Under the pieces are notes generated by a model that worked only from the letters and a program-made list of their open reading frames with translations, was not told the DNA's origin and made no database searches. This document shows, in pieces, positions 38,290-48,513 of a DNA stretch of 64,000 bases. The position numbers and the translations under genes were made by a program. Origin of the DNA: CAVSLM01 sp963728895 (GTDB taxonomy: Bacteria > Pseudomonadota > Gammaproteobacteria > JBBQDK01); NCBI GenBank assembly GCA_963728895.1, contig CAVSLM010000011.1, positions 124,001 through 188,000 on the forward strand, given 5' to 3'. The number at the start of each line of letters is the position of its first letter. Positions within the stretch are counted from its first letter, which is position 1.

Positions 38290-38955
38290 ATGAACTTTCC
38301 CGACCAACTGCTACCTCAGGTGTGGCTGTGGACCGCAGACGGTCTGTACGCCGCGCTGCTCGGGTTCGCATCGTGGCGGGCGCCCTGGAAGAAGCTGCTG
38401 AAACCCTCCATGCAGCACGTGTATTTCGGCACCTGCGTCGGGCTGCTGCTGCTGTGGGGCCTGCGCGCGGGTGTCACGCCGGGCATGGGATTCCATCTGC
38501 TCGGGGCGACGCTGCTCACGCTGATGTTCGGGTGGCCGCTGGCCATCATCGCGATCAGCCTGGTGCTGCTCGGCGCCGTGCTGGACGGGAGCGCGGGCTG
38601 GCATGCCTATGCCTTGAACATGCTGGTGTTCGGCGCGCTGCCGGTCCTGGTCAGCCATGCCTTGTACCGGGCGGTCGACCGCTGGCTGCCGAATCATTTC
38701 TTCGTATACATATTCCTCTGCGCCTTCCTCGGCGGCGCGCTCGCCATGACGGTGAGCGGCCTCGGCGCGGTGGTCGTGCTGGTGGGCAGCGGCACCTACC
38801 CCTTCGCCAAACTGGCCCGGGAATACCTGCCGTTCTTCCCCCTGATGATCTTCCCGGAAGCCCTGCTGAACGGCATGTTGATGACCATGCTGGTGGGTCT
38901 CCGGCCGCAGTGGGTGGTCACTTTCGACGACGAGCGTTATCTGCGCCCGCGCTGA
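38290..38955 (+). CDS. CbiM-like energy-coupling factor transporter permease (COG3235)
   Basis: A 221-residue membrane protein with six to seven helices. N-terminus LYAALLGFASWRAPWKK and motifs HLLGATLLTLMFGWPLA, MLVFGALPVLVSHALYR, and the conserved PFFPLMIFPEALLNGMLMTML fit the CbiM-type S-component seen in proteobacteria. The family imports metal ions or similar, but here no ATPase (CbiO) is adjacent. Start ATG 38290 is preceded by a weak ribosome site. Upstream 38046-38289 shows no riboswitch I can identify. Confidence 0.75.
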   Translation: MNFPDQLLPQVWLWTADGLYAALLGFASWRAPWKKLLKPSMQHVYFGTCVGLLLLWGLRAGVTPGMGFHLLGATLLTLMFGWPLAIIAISLVLLGAVLDGSAGWHAYALNMLVFGALPVLVSHALYRAVDRWLPNHFFVYIFLCAFLGGALAMTVSGLGAVVVLVGSGTYPFAKLAREYLPFFPLMIFPEALLNGMLMTMLVGLRPQWVVTFDDERYLRPR

Positions 38956-39113
38956 GTGGGCTGCATTTACAATCGCACGGGCCTTTGCGAAGATAGCGAC
39001 CCCGTTTCCGGACCGGCCCGGGGCGGCCCCGGCAGGGCAGCCGCACGACCCGCTGAACTGCGATGTTCCCCGTGCACGGATCCTTTCAGTCCCTTGTACT
39101 TGGAGAAAAGCTC

Positions 39114-39440
39114 ATGAAGAAACCGATCGTGTTCGCCGTCGCGGCGGCGTTGGCCAGTGTCCAGGCTCTGGCGCTCGCGGCGGGTGATGCCGCCGCAGGC
39201 AAGGCGAAGTCCGCGGTCTGCGCCGGCTGCCACGGTCCCGAGGGCATCAGCAGCAATCCGGTGTGGCCCAACATCGCCGGCCAGAAGGATCAATACATCA
39301 TGATCCAGCTCAAGGCGTTCCGCGAAGGCACTCGCACCAATCCGCTGATGAGCCCGATGGCGAAGCCCCTGACCGACGCCGACATCGAGAATCTCGCGGC
39401 CTACTTCAGTGCGCTGCAGGGCGCGAACTGCGGCAAGTAA
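39114..39440 (+). CDS. Class I cytochrome c (c553/c4-like)
   Basis: A 108-residue exported cytochrome: signal (MKKPIVFAVAAALASVQALALA), heme motif CAGCH, and an axial Met in TNPLMSPMAKPL. GGAGA precedes ATG 39114. Monoheme periplasmic electron carrier; could donate electrons to the nitrite or NO reductase encoded nearby (inference). The upstream in-frame ATG 39063 would add an unlikely leader. Confidence 0.85.
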   Translation: MKKPIVFAVAAALASVQALALAAGDAAAGKAKSAVCAGCHGPEGISSNPVWPNIAGQKDQYIMIQLKAFREGTRTNPLMSPMAKPLTDADIENLAAYFSALQGANCGK

Positions 39441-39447
39441 GCCGACC

Positions 39448-39483
39448 GGCGGGCGGGGCATTTCCCGCCCGCCGTCTGTTTTC
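39448..39483 (+). terminator. Rho-independent terminator after the cytochrome c gene
   Basis: Stem GGCGGGCGGG/CCCGCCCGCC (39448-39457 with 39464-39473), loop GCATTT, then GTCTGTTTTC. Immediately after the cytochrome stop; it also faces the end of ctaA on the other strand. Confidence 0.85.
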
Positions 39484-39555
39484 CCACCAATCCTTCCCTC
39501 GCGCCATGGCGGCGGTTCCTGCCGCCGGTTGGGCGTCTCGGCCGTACCGGCCAAG

Positions 39556-40716
39556 CTACGAGTCGACGGAAATTCCGTAACCGCCTGCGGAAGGCGACGC
39601 TGCGCCGCGCGCTGAGACCTGCGCCGGCGTATCGCCTGCGTGCGCGATCTCGCCCGAGGGCGCGGGGCTGCGCAGGCCGTGGGCGAGAAACAGCGCGACG
39701 CTGAACAGCGCGAGCGCGCCGCCCTGATGCGTGGCTGCCAGCGCCACCGGGACGTGCAGCAGCAATGTCGAGATGCCCAGGCTCACCTGCACCATCGCCA
39801 CGGCGAGCAGCAGGTGGCGGCCGCGATGGGCGCGCCGCGGCATGGTGCGATGGTGACCGGCCAGCCAGAACGCCAGCACCAGCAGCAGGACCGTCAGCGC
39901 CAGGACGCGGTGGTCGAACTGCACTGCCGCAGGGTTGTCGACCAGGTTCATCCATGCCGGCTGCAGCATCCGCCAGGACGGTGGAATCCACTGACCGTCC
40001 ATCAGTGGAAAGGTGTTGTAGGCAAATCCGGCCTTGAGCCCCGCCACCAGACCCCCCGACAGCACCGTAACGGCGATCAGTGCCACCAGCCCGGTGCCCG
40101 CCCGGCGCAGCGCCGGGGAGGCGGCCATCGCGGGCTGCGGCCTGGGATGGAGCAGGCTGAGCGCCTGCCAGAACATGTAGCCGTAGATCAGAAACGCCAC
40201 AGCCAGGTGCGCAGTGAGGCGATAGTGGCTGACGTGGGGGTCGTTCACCAGCCCGCTCTTCACCATGTACCAGCCGAGCAGACCCTGCAGGCCACCGAGC
40301 ATGAACAGCAGCGCCAGTCGTGGGACGAGCCGCGCCGGGAGCCGGCGACTCAGCGCGAAATACAGGAACGGGACCAGGAACACCAGTCCGATGGTGCGTC
40401 CCAGCAGACGATGGGCGTATTCGAACCAGAAGATGCGTTTGAACTGGGCCAGCGTCATTCCGAAATTCTTCTTCTGGTACTCGGGCGAGCGCTGGTACTG
40501 GCGGAAAGTCTCGTCCCACTGGTGATCCGAAAGCGGCGGGATGGCGCCCATGATGGGCGCCCATTCAACAATCGAAAGTCCGGAGCCCGTCAGCCGTGTG
40601 GTACCGCCCAGCACCACCATGGCGAACAACAGCGCGCAGCAGACGAGCAGCCAGGCCGCGACGGGGCGCAAGCGGGCGCGCTCGTCGGGCCGACCGGGGG
40701 ATGTGGTGGCGGTCAT
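39556..40716 (-). CDS. ctaA: Heme A synthase (CtaA/COX15)
   Basis: A 386-residue membrane protein with eight helices. Heme-ligand histidines in EYAHRLLGRTIG, HYRLTAHLAV, FDHRVLALTVLL and ATHQGGALAL. Early motif GGTTRLTGSGLSIVEWAPI and conserved WDETFRQYQRSPEYQ mark type 2 heme A synthase. Converts heme O to heme A for aa3-type oxidases; none is encoded in the window. Start ATG 40716, divergent from norC across 281 bases containing the Dnr-type box. Confidence 0.92.
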   Translation of the reverse strand: MTATTSPGRPDERARLRPVAAWLLVCCALLFAMVVLGGTTRLTGSGLSIVEWAPIMGAIPPLSDHQWDETFRQYQRSPEYQKKNFGMTLAQFKRIFWFEYAHRLLGRTIGLVFLVPFLYFALSRRLPARLVPRLALLFMLGGLQGLLGWYMVKSGLVNDPHVSHYRLTAHLAVAFLIYGYMFWQALSLLHPRPQPAMAASPALRRAGTGLVALIAVTVLSGGLVAGLKAGFAYNTFPLMDGQWIPPSWRMLQPAWMNLVDNPAAVQFDHRVLALTVLLLVLAFWLAGHHRTMPRRAHRGRHLLLAVAMVQVSLGISTLLLHVPVALAATHQGGALALFSVALFLAHGLRSPAPSGEIAHAGDTPAQVSARGAASPSAGGYGISVDS

Positions 40717-40925
40717 GAAGCAGGTTTCTCCTCCGTGGGCCCGCCGCCCAAGGGTGCGATCGGTAGTGCCATCCTGCACGGCCGCGCAACGAGCGCAGGA
40801 ACGGTTCGGCGATTGGCGCGGCGTATCGGATGAGGCGCGTGCGCAAGTCGGCGCCGCCGGTGGCGAAAAAGCGGCGGGTCATTGCGCGGGCATTGTAGCA
40901 CGCGGGTGCAAGCGGCCGGCGCCAC

Positions 40926-40939
40926 TTGATGGATGTCAA
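40926..40939 (+). promoter_or_regulatory. Crp/Fnr (Dnr/NnrR)-type box upstream of norC, with -10
   Basis: TTGATGGATGTCAA, half-sites TTGAT and GTCAA spaced by four. A -10-like TGTAAT lies at 40962-40967; a box centre at 40932.5 with transcription start near 40974 gives about -41.5, a class II activator position. Fits NO- or anaerobiosis-controlled norCB expression. Confidence 0.85.
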
Positions 40940-40997
40940 GGAGCCCGTGCACGCGGCCCACTGTAATGGGCGCGATTCCGCCGTCGAGGACAATCGG

Positions 40998-41423
40998 ATG
41001 CGCGCCACCTTCACCAAATCCATGGCCCGGAACATCTTCTACGGAGGCAGCCTGTTCTTCCTGCTGCTGTTCCTGGCGCTCACCTTTCACACCGGCCGCG
41101 CCCTGCCGCAGCGCGATCATCGCAGCGAGCTGACCGCGCAGGTGGCGATGGGCAAGCAGGTCTGGGAGCGCAACGACTGCATCGGTTGCCATACGCTGTT
41201 GGGAGAGGGCGCCTATTTCGCACCCGAGCTCGGCAACGTCGTTCCGCGCCGCGGTGAAGCCTTCATCAAGGCGTGGATCAAGGGCCAGCCGAGCGGGATC
41301 GCCGGCCGGCGCCAGATGCCGCAGTTCAACCTGAGCGATGCGGAGCTCGACGCGCTGGTGGCGTTCCTGCGCTGGACCTCCGAGGTCAACACGGCCAACT
41401 GGCCGCCCAACATCGAAGGCTAG
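40998..41423 (+). CDS. norC: Nitric oxide reductase subunit C (cytochrome c)
   Basis: A 141-residue protein: N-terminal membrane anchor (about 15-30) and periplasmic heme c domain with CIGCH (61-65) and axial Met in RRQMPQF. The N-terminus ARNIFYGGSLFFLLLFLAL fits NorC. Delivers electrons to NorB. ATG 40998 chosen over upstream starts that would add a hydrophilic extension. First of norCBQ. Confidence 0.95.
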   Translation: MRATFTKSMARNIFYGGSLFFLLLFLALTFHTGRALPQRDHRSELTAQVAMGKQVWERNDCIGCHTLLGEGAYFAPELGNVVPRRGEAFIKAWIKGQPSGIAGRRQMPQFNLSDAELDALVAFLRWTSEVNTANWPPNIEG

Positions 41424-41439
41424 AACGGAGGAGAATCCC

Positions 41440-42864
41440 ATGCAATATCGCTCGCAAGCGGTCGCCAAACCCTACTTCATTGCCGCCATCGGCCTGTTCG
41501 CCGCTCAGGTGCTGTTCGGCCTCATCATGGGCCTGCAGTACGTCATCGGGGATTTCCTGTTCCCGGACATTCCCTTCAACGTGGCGCGCATGGTCCACAC
41601 CAATCTGCTGATCGTGTGGCTGCTGTTCGGCTTCATGGGCGCTTCGTATTTCCTGGTGCCGGAGGAGGCCGAGACCGAGCTGCACAGCCCGGGGCTCGCC
41701 CTGCTGCTGTTCTGGGTGTTCCTGGTCGCCGGCGCGCTCACCGTGCTCGGCTATCTGACGGTGCCCTACGCACGGCTCGCCGAGCTCACCCACAACGACT
41801 GGTTCCCCACCATGGGACGCGAGTTTCTCGAGCAGCCGACCATCACCAAGATCGGCATCGTGGTGGTGGCCCTGGGCTTTCTCTACAACATCACCATGAC
41901 GGTGCTGCGTGGGCGCAAGACGGTCGTCAACCTGGTGCTGCTGAGCGGACTGCTGGGACTCGCGGGACTGTTCCTGTTTTCCTTCTACAACCCGGCGAAC
42001 CTGGTGCTCGACAAGTACTACTGGTGGTGGGTGGTGCACCTGTGGGTGGAAGGGGTCTGGGAGCTGATCCTGGGCGCAATCCTCGCCTTCGTGCTGATCA
42101 AGGTCACGGGCGTGGACCGTGAGGTCATCGAGAAGTGGCTGTACGTGATCATCGCCGCTGCGCTCGTCACCGGCATCGTCGGCACCGGGCATCACTACTA
42201 CTGGATCGGCACGCCCGAGTACTGGCAGTGGTGGGGCTCGGTGTTCTCCGCGCTGGAGCCCATACCGTTCTTCATGATGACGGTGTTCGCCTTCAATATG
42301 GTGAACCGCCGCCGCCGCGAGCACCCCAACAAGGCTGCGACCCTGTGGGCGCTGGGCACGGCCGTGATGTCCTTCCTGGGGGCGGGCGTGTGGGGCTTTC
42401 TGCATACGCTTGCGCCGGTCAACTACTACACCCACGGCACGCAGATCACCGCCGCCCACGGGCACCTGGCGTTCTACGGTGCCTATGTGCTGATCGTGCT
42501 CACCATCATCTCCTATGCCATGCCCATCCTGCGCGGACAGGTCGCCGCCAGCGAGCGTGCCCAGGTGCTGGAGATGTGGTCGTTCTGGCTGATGAGCGTG
42601 GCCATGGTGTTCATGGTGCTGTTCCTTACCGGGGCGGGCATCCTGCAGGTCTGGCTGCAGCGCTACGCCGAGACTCCGCAGCCCTTCATGGTGGTGCAGG
42701 AAAAGATTGCGCTGTTCTATTGGATGCGCGAGGTAGCCGGCGTGGTGTTCCTGATCGGGCTGGTGGTGTATCTGGTGAGCTTCTTCGCCGGACGCCAGGT
42801 GCCGGTGAGCGCCGCCGGCGGGACGCCGGAGGCGGCGCTCGGCGATGCGCGGGGGACGTTGTGA
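41440..42864 (+). CDS. norB: Nitric oxide reductase subunit B
   Basis: A 474-residue heme-copper-type enzyme with 12 helices that reduces 2 NO to N2O. Visible ligands: His in MVHTNLLIVWLLFG (low-spin heme b), His and Glu in HLWVEGVWELIL (FeB site), His-His in GTGHHYYWIG, and the b3/b ligands in AAHGHLAFYG. ACGGAGGAG lies 8 bases before ATG 41440. Intact. Cytochrome c-dependent (cNOR) because norC precedes it. Confidence 0.96.
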   Translation: MQYRSQAVAKPYFIAAIGLFAAQVLFGLIMGLQYVIGDFLFPDIPFNVARMVHTNLLIVWLLFGFMGASYFLVPEEAETELHSPGLALLLFWVFLVAGALTVLGYLTVPYARLAELTHNDWFPTMGREFLEQPTITKIGIVVVALGFLYNITMTVLRGRKTVVNLVLLSGLLGLAGLFLFSFYNPANLVLDKYYWWWVVHLWVEGVWELILGAILAFVLIKVTGVDREVIEKWLYVIIAAALVTGIVGTGHHYYWIGTPEYWQWWGSVFSALEPIPFFMMTVFAFNMVNRRRREHPNKAATLWALGTAVMSFLGAGVWGFLHTLAPVNYYTHGTQITAAHGHLAFYGAYVLIVLTIISYAMPILRGQVAASERAQVLEMWSFWLMSVAMVFMVLFLTGAGILQVWLQRYAETPQPFMVVQEKIALFYWMREVAGVVFLIGLVVYLVSFFAGRQVPVSAAGGTPEAALGDARGTL

Positions 42865-42886
42865 GCCGGCGGCGGATTGACTTGCC

Positions 42887-43723
42887 GTGCGCAACCCGCT
42901 GATGGCGACGATGGCCGCATGTGCGGCGCCCCGCGACGATCCTTCGGAGCTGCCGCGCTATCTGCCCCAGGGCAACGAGGTGGCGCTGTTCGAGCATGCC
43001 TTCCGCAACCGGCTGCCGGTGCTGATCAAGGGCCCGACCGGTTGCGGCAAGACGCGCTTCGTGAGCCACATGGCGGCACGACTGCAGCGCACGCTCTACA
43101 CCGTCGCCTGCCACGACGAGCTCACGGCGGTGGACCTGGTGGGGCGCCACCTGATCGGCGACGGGGCCACCTACTGGAACGACGGGCCGCTCACGCGCGC
43201 GGTACGCGAAGGGGCGATCTGCTATCTCGACGAGGTGGTGGAGGCGCGCAAGGACACCACAGTGGTGCTGCATCCACTCACCGACGACCGCCGCGTCCTG
43301 CCCATCGAGCGCACCGGAGAGCTGCTGCAGGCCCCTCCCGAGTTCATGCTGGTGGTGTCCTACAACCCGGGCTATCAGAACCTTTTGAAGGGATTGAAGC
43401 CCAGCACCCGGCAGCGCTTCGTCGCCCTGCGTTTCGAGTTTCCAGGTCCCGAGCTCGAGTGCGAGATCCTGGTGCAGGAGTCCGGCATCGCACAGCCGCT
43501 CGCAGAGCGCCTGGTGCGCCTGGCGCAGGGCCTGCGCAACCTGGAGGACCACGACCTCGATGAGTCGCCTTCGACGCGGCTGCTGGTCTACGCCGCCACC
43601 CTGATGCGCGGCGGCTATCCGCCGCTCGAGGCCTGCCGCACCGCACTGGTCGAGCCGTTGACCGACGACCGCGAGACCGCCGAGGCATTGCTCGAGGTGG
43701 TGCGCGCGAGCTTCGGCACCTGA
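42887..43723 (+). CDS. norQ: NorQ/CbbQ AAA+ activation ATPase
   Basis: A 278-residue MoxR-like AAA+ protein: Walker A KGPTGCGKTRF, Walker B GAICYLDEVVEARKDTT, and the FMLVVSYNPGYQN region. Acts with NorD to insert or activate the FeB site of NorB. Start GTG 42887 or ATG 42902. Ends ten bases before a MITE-like element. Confidence 0.92.
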   Translation: MRNPLMATMAACAAPRDDPSELPRYLPQGNEVALFEHAFRNRLPVLIKGPTGCGKTRFVSHMAARLQRTLYTVACHDELTAVDLVGRHLIGDGATYWNDGPLTRAVREGAICYLDEVVEARKDTTVVLHPLTDDRRVLPIERTGELLQAPPEFMLVVSYNPGYQNLLKGLKPSTRQRFVALRFEFPGPELECEILVQESGIAQPLAERLVRLAQGLRNLEDHDLDESPSTRLLVYAATLMRGGYPPLEACRTALVEPLTDDRETAEALLEVVRASFGT

Positions 43724-43732
43724 GCGGCACCG

Positions 43733-43875
43733 GTAGGGTGCGTCCCACGCACGCGTTACGATGTGTGATGTCCCGATGCGGTGTGACTGGCGCGAGGTCT
43801 GGCAAGAATGTTCCTGCCGAATCATGCAGCCGCGGCTTCGTTTTACGACGAACGCGTGCGCACGGCGCACCCTAC
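43733..43875. repeat. 143-bp MITE-like element between norQ and the Fe-S gene
   Basis: Ends are GTAGGGTGCGTCCCACGCAC at the left and, reverse-complemented, GTAGGGTGCGCCGTGCGCAC at the right, with a non-coding interior. GTAGGGTGCG-type units are a widespread repeat class. A single related unit lies at 50434. Lies within the nor operon, its right end 12 bases before the next ATG. Confidence 0.7.
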
Positions 43876-43886
43876 GGGTGGCACTG

Positions 43887-45334
43887 ATGTTTGATACGGA
43901 ACTCGTCACGCCGGAAGCGTCGCAAGCCGGAAACGGCCTGGCCATCGCCGCCGAGGCGCTCTACCTCGCCAACCTGCTGCTGCTGCCGGGACTCGCCTTC
44001 GTGGTCCTGCTGCTGCTCCAACGACGCTGCGCGCAGCGTGCCACCGGGCTCGCGCGGGACCACCTGTGCCAGGCGCTCTATGCGAGCGTGATTGCGGGCG
44101 TGGTGCTCATCGCCGGCACCGGCGCCATCGCGCTGGTGGGCGGGCATGCCGCCGGCACCTGGATCGCGGCGGTGCTGTACTTCGTCGTCTGTCACGCCAC
44201 GCTGGTGCTGCTCGGTATTCTCGGTCTCGCGCGCGCCCTGGCCGGCAAGCCCTGGCGTTACCCTGTGCCCGGCGCCGACGCCTGTGCGGATGAACGATGC
44301 GCATTGACGATGTCTCCTCCACTGCCGCGCTGCAGCGCCGCCGGCTGGCTGCTGCGGGCGGCCTTTTTCGCGCTGTTCGTGCTGGCGCCGCCGCTCGACC
44401 TGTTGCGTCTGGATCTGCACCTCGGGCACTTCATTCTGCTTGGCCAGGCCTGGACGCTGGGCATCGATGACTTCGCCGCCGGCCGCATCAGTGCCGCGCA
44501 GGCAGCGCTCAACCTGGTGCTGCGCGGATTCGTTCCCATCGCGCTGCTGCTCGGTACGCTGGTCTGGGTGTCGTGGCGCTGGGGGCGGCTGTACTGCGGC
44601 TGGCTGTGTCCGCATTTCTCCGTGGTGGAGCTCATCAATTCCCTGATGCGCCGCGCCGGCAACCGCCCCACGCTCTGGGAGCGCCGGCCGCTGCCGGAGC
44701 GCCGCCCCGACGGCCGCGTGCTCTCCGCGGATGCCCGCTACTGGTGGCTGGTGGTGCCGGCCGTGGTGGGATTCGCCGCGCTGTGGGCGCTCGCGCTGCT
44801 CACCTATCTCCTGCCGCCCGCGGAGATCTATCACAACCTGCTGCACCTGACGCTCACGCGCAACCAGGCGGTGTTTCTGGGCGTGGCGACGCTGCTGCTG
44901 TGCATCGAGTTCGCGCTGGCGCGGCATCTCTTCTGTCGCTACGGCTGCGCCATCGGCCTGCTGCAGAGCTTCGTGTGGATGGCCAACCGGCGTGCCCTGG
45001 TGGTGGGGTTCGATGCGCGGCGCGCTCGCGCGTGCGCCGACTGCAACGCGGCCTGCGACAATGCCTGCCCGATGCGGCTGCGCCCGCGCAGCATCAAGCG
45101 CGCGATGTTCGCCTGCACCCAGTGCACGCAGTGCATCACCGCCTGCGCGCAGGTGCAGCGGGATGAGCCCGCAGGGCGGGCTGCTGCACTGGGTGACGGC
45201 GAGTGCGCGCGCCAGGTGTCGGAGCACGACTTCGGCCGCCGCCCGGCGCTGCCGCCCGAGTGCGACGATGCGCCGCGGGAGCAGGCAGCCCACGGCGTTG
45301 CGCCACGGGCGCAGGCGGGCGCGGGGGCGGCTGA
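43887..45334 (+). CDS. Polyferredoxin-like membrane protein of the nor cluster (frameshifted end)
   Basis: Starts ATG 43887. Several helices (LLLLPGLAFVVLLLLQ, ASVIAGVVLIAGTGAIALVGG, FIPIALLLGTLVWVSW-type), then CGWLCPHF and CRYGCAIG (NapH/CcoG-like), then CADCNAACDNACPMR and CTQCTQCITACAQV for two 4Fe-4S clusters. NapH/NosR-related proteins feed electrons or help maturation. The frame is broken by compensating one-base indels near 45165-45215 (an extra C, then a missing G restores LLHWVTGECARQVSEHDF). The true stop probably overlaps the norD ATG at 45332-45334, needing another shift. Confidence 0.75.
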
Positions 45335-47168
45335 TGGAAGAGCAGGTCGGACTGTACTGGCATCGGCTGATCACCCGGCTGGCCTCGTCCGAGGTGGCGC
45401 AGGCCGCGGTCGGTCTGCTGGAGGTGAGCCGCAGTGCCGGCGTGTTGTTCCGTGCACTGGGCGGTCCGCACGGTCTGCGCGTGGAGGCGGCGCGTCCTAC
45501 ACGGCTCAACGGCGCGCGCCGCAGTCTGCTGCAGCGCGTGGCCGGCAGCGGCCGGCGCGCGGCGCTGGCGTGGCGCGACCACGAGGCCCTGTACCTTCCC
45601 GAACGGCTCGCCGTCCTGCCGACCCGGGCACTCAACCGCGAGCTTTATTTCTGGCTCGCCGCGCTGGCGGCCGTGCAGGTGCCGGCGCAGGCGAGCGACG
45701 ACTGGCTCGCCGGTGCGCAACGCCGCACGCTCGCGGTGCTGGCGCGCTATCCGGGATTGCGCGCGCGCTACCTGCGCCTGGTGCAGGCGTATCTGCCGCT
45801 GCGCCCGAGCCTGCGCGGCTCGCAACCGACGCCGCGGCACAGGAAGCGGTCATCCGTGCCGCGCTGCGCGAGCCGGGCAGCGTGGCGGCGCTGCCGCCGG
45901 CGCGCCGCTCTGCCGCACCGGTCGCCCTGTGGCTGCACCCGGAGCCGCCGCGCAGCCTTGCGCAGCCCGGTGCCGAGGTGCCGTGCGATGCCGAGCCCGG
46001 TGCGGCACAGCGTGGTTCGGAGCGCGAGCATGAGCCGCGCCTCGCCGCCGAGCGCGTGGACGCGCCGCAGCACAAGGGCGGGCTGCTCGCGGTGCGCCTG
46101 GAGAACATCTTCAGCTGGAGCGAGTTCGTGAAGGTGGACCGCGGCACCGATGAGGACGACCCCGGCGAGTCGGCGCGCGATACCGCGCGTGACCTGGACG
46201 TGATCAGCGTGACACGCGATCGCAGCAGCTCACGGCACCGGGTGCGCTTCGACCTCGATCTTCCCGCGCCGGAGAACGACGACACGCCGCTCGGCCCGCG
46301 GTGCTGCTGCCGGAGTGGGATTACCCGCGCCGCATGCTGCGTCCCGATTACTGCGCGTTGCAGCCCATGGTTGCCCGGCGTGCCGACCGTGCGCGCTGCC
46401 GGCGCGGTTGCGCCGGACGGCGCGCCGGCTGCGGGCGCAGTTCGAGGCGCTGGCGCCGGCACGCAGCTGGCGGCGCGGCGCGCCGGAGGGCGCGACCTCG
46501 ACCTCGACGCCTGCCTGCAGTTCGCCGCCGAACGTGCCGCGGGCGGGGTGACGGGGGCGCGGGCTGTATCGGGCGCTGCAAACCGGCAATCGCGACCTCG
46601 CCTGCCTGCTGCTCGCCGACCTCTCGCTCTCGACCGACAGCTACGTCAATGACCACGCGCGGGTGATCGACGTGATCCGCGACGCCCTGCTGCTGTTCGG
46701 GGAAGTCTGGCCGCGACCGGCGACCGCTTCGCCATGTTCGGGTTCTCGTCGCGCAGCGCCAGCACGTGCGCTTTCACGTGCTGAAAACCTTCGCCGAGCC
46801 CTACGGCGCGCCGTGCGCGGCCGGCTGCAGGCCATTCGCCCCGGCTACTACACGCGCATGGGGGCCGCGCTGCGCCACGCCACGACGCTGCTCGAAGCCG
46901 AGCCCGCGCAGCGCCGCCTGCTGCTGTTGCTGACCGACGGCAAGCCCAACGACCTCGACCGCTACGAGGGACGCTATGGCGTCGAGGATACCCGCATGGC
47001 GCTCGCCGAGGCGCGCCGTCGCGGCCTGCAACCGTTCTGCGTTACGATCGACACCCTTGCCGGGGACTACCTGCCGCATCTGTTCGGCAGCACCGGCTTC
47101 GTGGTGATCCGCTGTCCGGCCGAGCTGCCGCGGCAACTGCCGCGTTGTACGCGCAGCTTGCCCGCTGA
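45334..47168 (+). CDS. norD: NorD, VWA-domain activator of NO reductase (many frameshifts)
   Basis: From ATG 45334 (MEEQVGLYWHRLI) the protein is followed through several frames: PERLAVLPTRALNRELYFW, AAQEAVIRAALREPGSVAAL, LLPEWDYPRRMLRPDYCAL, a Tyr/Arg-rich part, then the VWA domain with MIDAS-like DLSLSTD and later LLLLTDGKPNDLDRYEG and DTLAGDYLPHLFG. About eight single-base changes are needed to read it through to TGA 47166-47168. NorD with NorQ activates NorB. Because all segments are conserved and stop-free, errors are more likely than decay. Confidence 0.8.
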
Positions 47169-47238
47169 GCCCATGATGGCGGCACACGTGGACCCCGCCG
47201 CCGGCCCCCACCGGCGTTCACGCGCAGGAGAGCTTCTC

Positions 47239-48493
47239 ATGGCGAGTCAACCCGCCGTCGCGCCCGACGGGACCCACGATGCGGGACCGGTGTTCACGGC
47301 GGCCCCGCACCGCATGATGTTTTTCGGCGGTGCGCTGCAGCTGCTCGCAGTGATGGTGTTCTGGTTGACCGAGCTCGGGGCGCGCTATACCGGCGCCTGG
47401 CCGCCGCTGCCGTTGGTGGTGCCGGCCATGACGGCACACGCCTTCCTGATGCTCTATACCGTGTTTCCGTTTTTCATGTTCGGCTTTCTCATGACCACCT
47501 ACCCGCGCTGGATCAACGGCACCCCGGTGCCGCGCCGCCACTACGCGCCGGCTTTCGTGCTGCTCCTCGCAGGCGTGCTGCTGTTCTATGCGGGACTGTT
47601 CACCAGGGGCACGCTGCTGGTCGCGGCCGTGGTCGTGCTGCTCGCCGGCTGGGGCGTGGGCCTGTACGCACTGCTCAACGTTTTTGCACGCGCTCCGGCG
47701 CACGACAAGCGCTACGAGCGCCAGCTCAATGTGGCGCTGCTCTGCGGCTGGCTCGGCGTGGCGAGCTACGCGGTATGGCTGCTTCAGGGCCGGCCGGCGT
47801 TTCTGACCCTTTCGCTTACGGCCGGGCTGTGGCTGTTCCTGGTGCCGGTGCTGGTGCTGGTGAGCCATCGCATGATTCCGTTTTTCAGCAGCACGGCGCT
47901 CACCGACTATTCGGTGGTTCAGCCGAACTGGTCTTTGCCCGTGTTGGTGCTGTGCACGCTGAGTCACACCGCGCTCACCGTGACCGGCCGTCCGCAGTGG
48001 ACCTTCATTCCCGACTTCGCACTGGCGCTGCTCGGCCTGCATCACAGCTGGCATTGGGGGCTGCGCCGCAGTCTGCAGGTGCGACTGCTCGCCATGCTGC
48101 ACATCGCCTTCGCCTGGCTCGCAGTGGGGATGGCGCTCTATGGTGCGCAGAGTCTGGCGCTGCTGCTCACGGGTCGTACCTCTCGGCCAGGCACCGCTGC
48201 ACGCGCTCACCATCGGCTTCGTCACTTCCATGACCGTGGCCATGGCGAGCCGCGTCACGCTCGGCCACTCGGGGCGCGGGCTTCAGGCCGACACCTACAC
48301 CTGGGTGTGCTTCTGGGGCGTGGGCCTCGCGGCGGTGCTGCGCGTGCTCGCGGGCCTGCCGGGCATCACCTGGAACGGTCCGCTGCAGCCCAACCTGCTC
48401 GCGGCGGTGGTGTGGCTCGTGGCGCTGGGCGCGTGGGTAGGGCACTACCTGCCCCTGTACGTGCGCCGGCGCGCGGACGGGCGGCCGGGCTGA
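47239..48493 (+). CDS. nnrS: NnrS family heme-copper membrane protein (one frameshift)
   Basis: About 417 residues with 12 predicted helices. AGGAG is 8 bases before ATG 47239. Motifs: PHRMMFFGGALQLLAVM, MTAHAFLMLYTVFPFFMFGF, VSHRMIPFFSS, LHALTIGFVTSMTVAMASRV and LGHSGRGLQAD. NnrS protects against or senses NO-derived stress. The frame shifts near 48170-48190 between LLLTG and VPLGQAPLHAL. Sits after norD in the nor operon. Confidence 0.85.
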
Positions 48494-48513
48494 GCCCGCG
48501 CGCACCGCGGACG

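Noticed and set aside
47173..47238. Earlier nnrS start at 47173
   Set aside because: The ribosome site (AGGAG) fits ATG 47239 and the extra residues are low-complexity.
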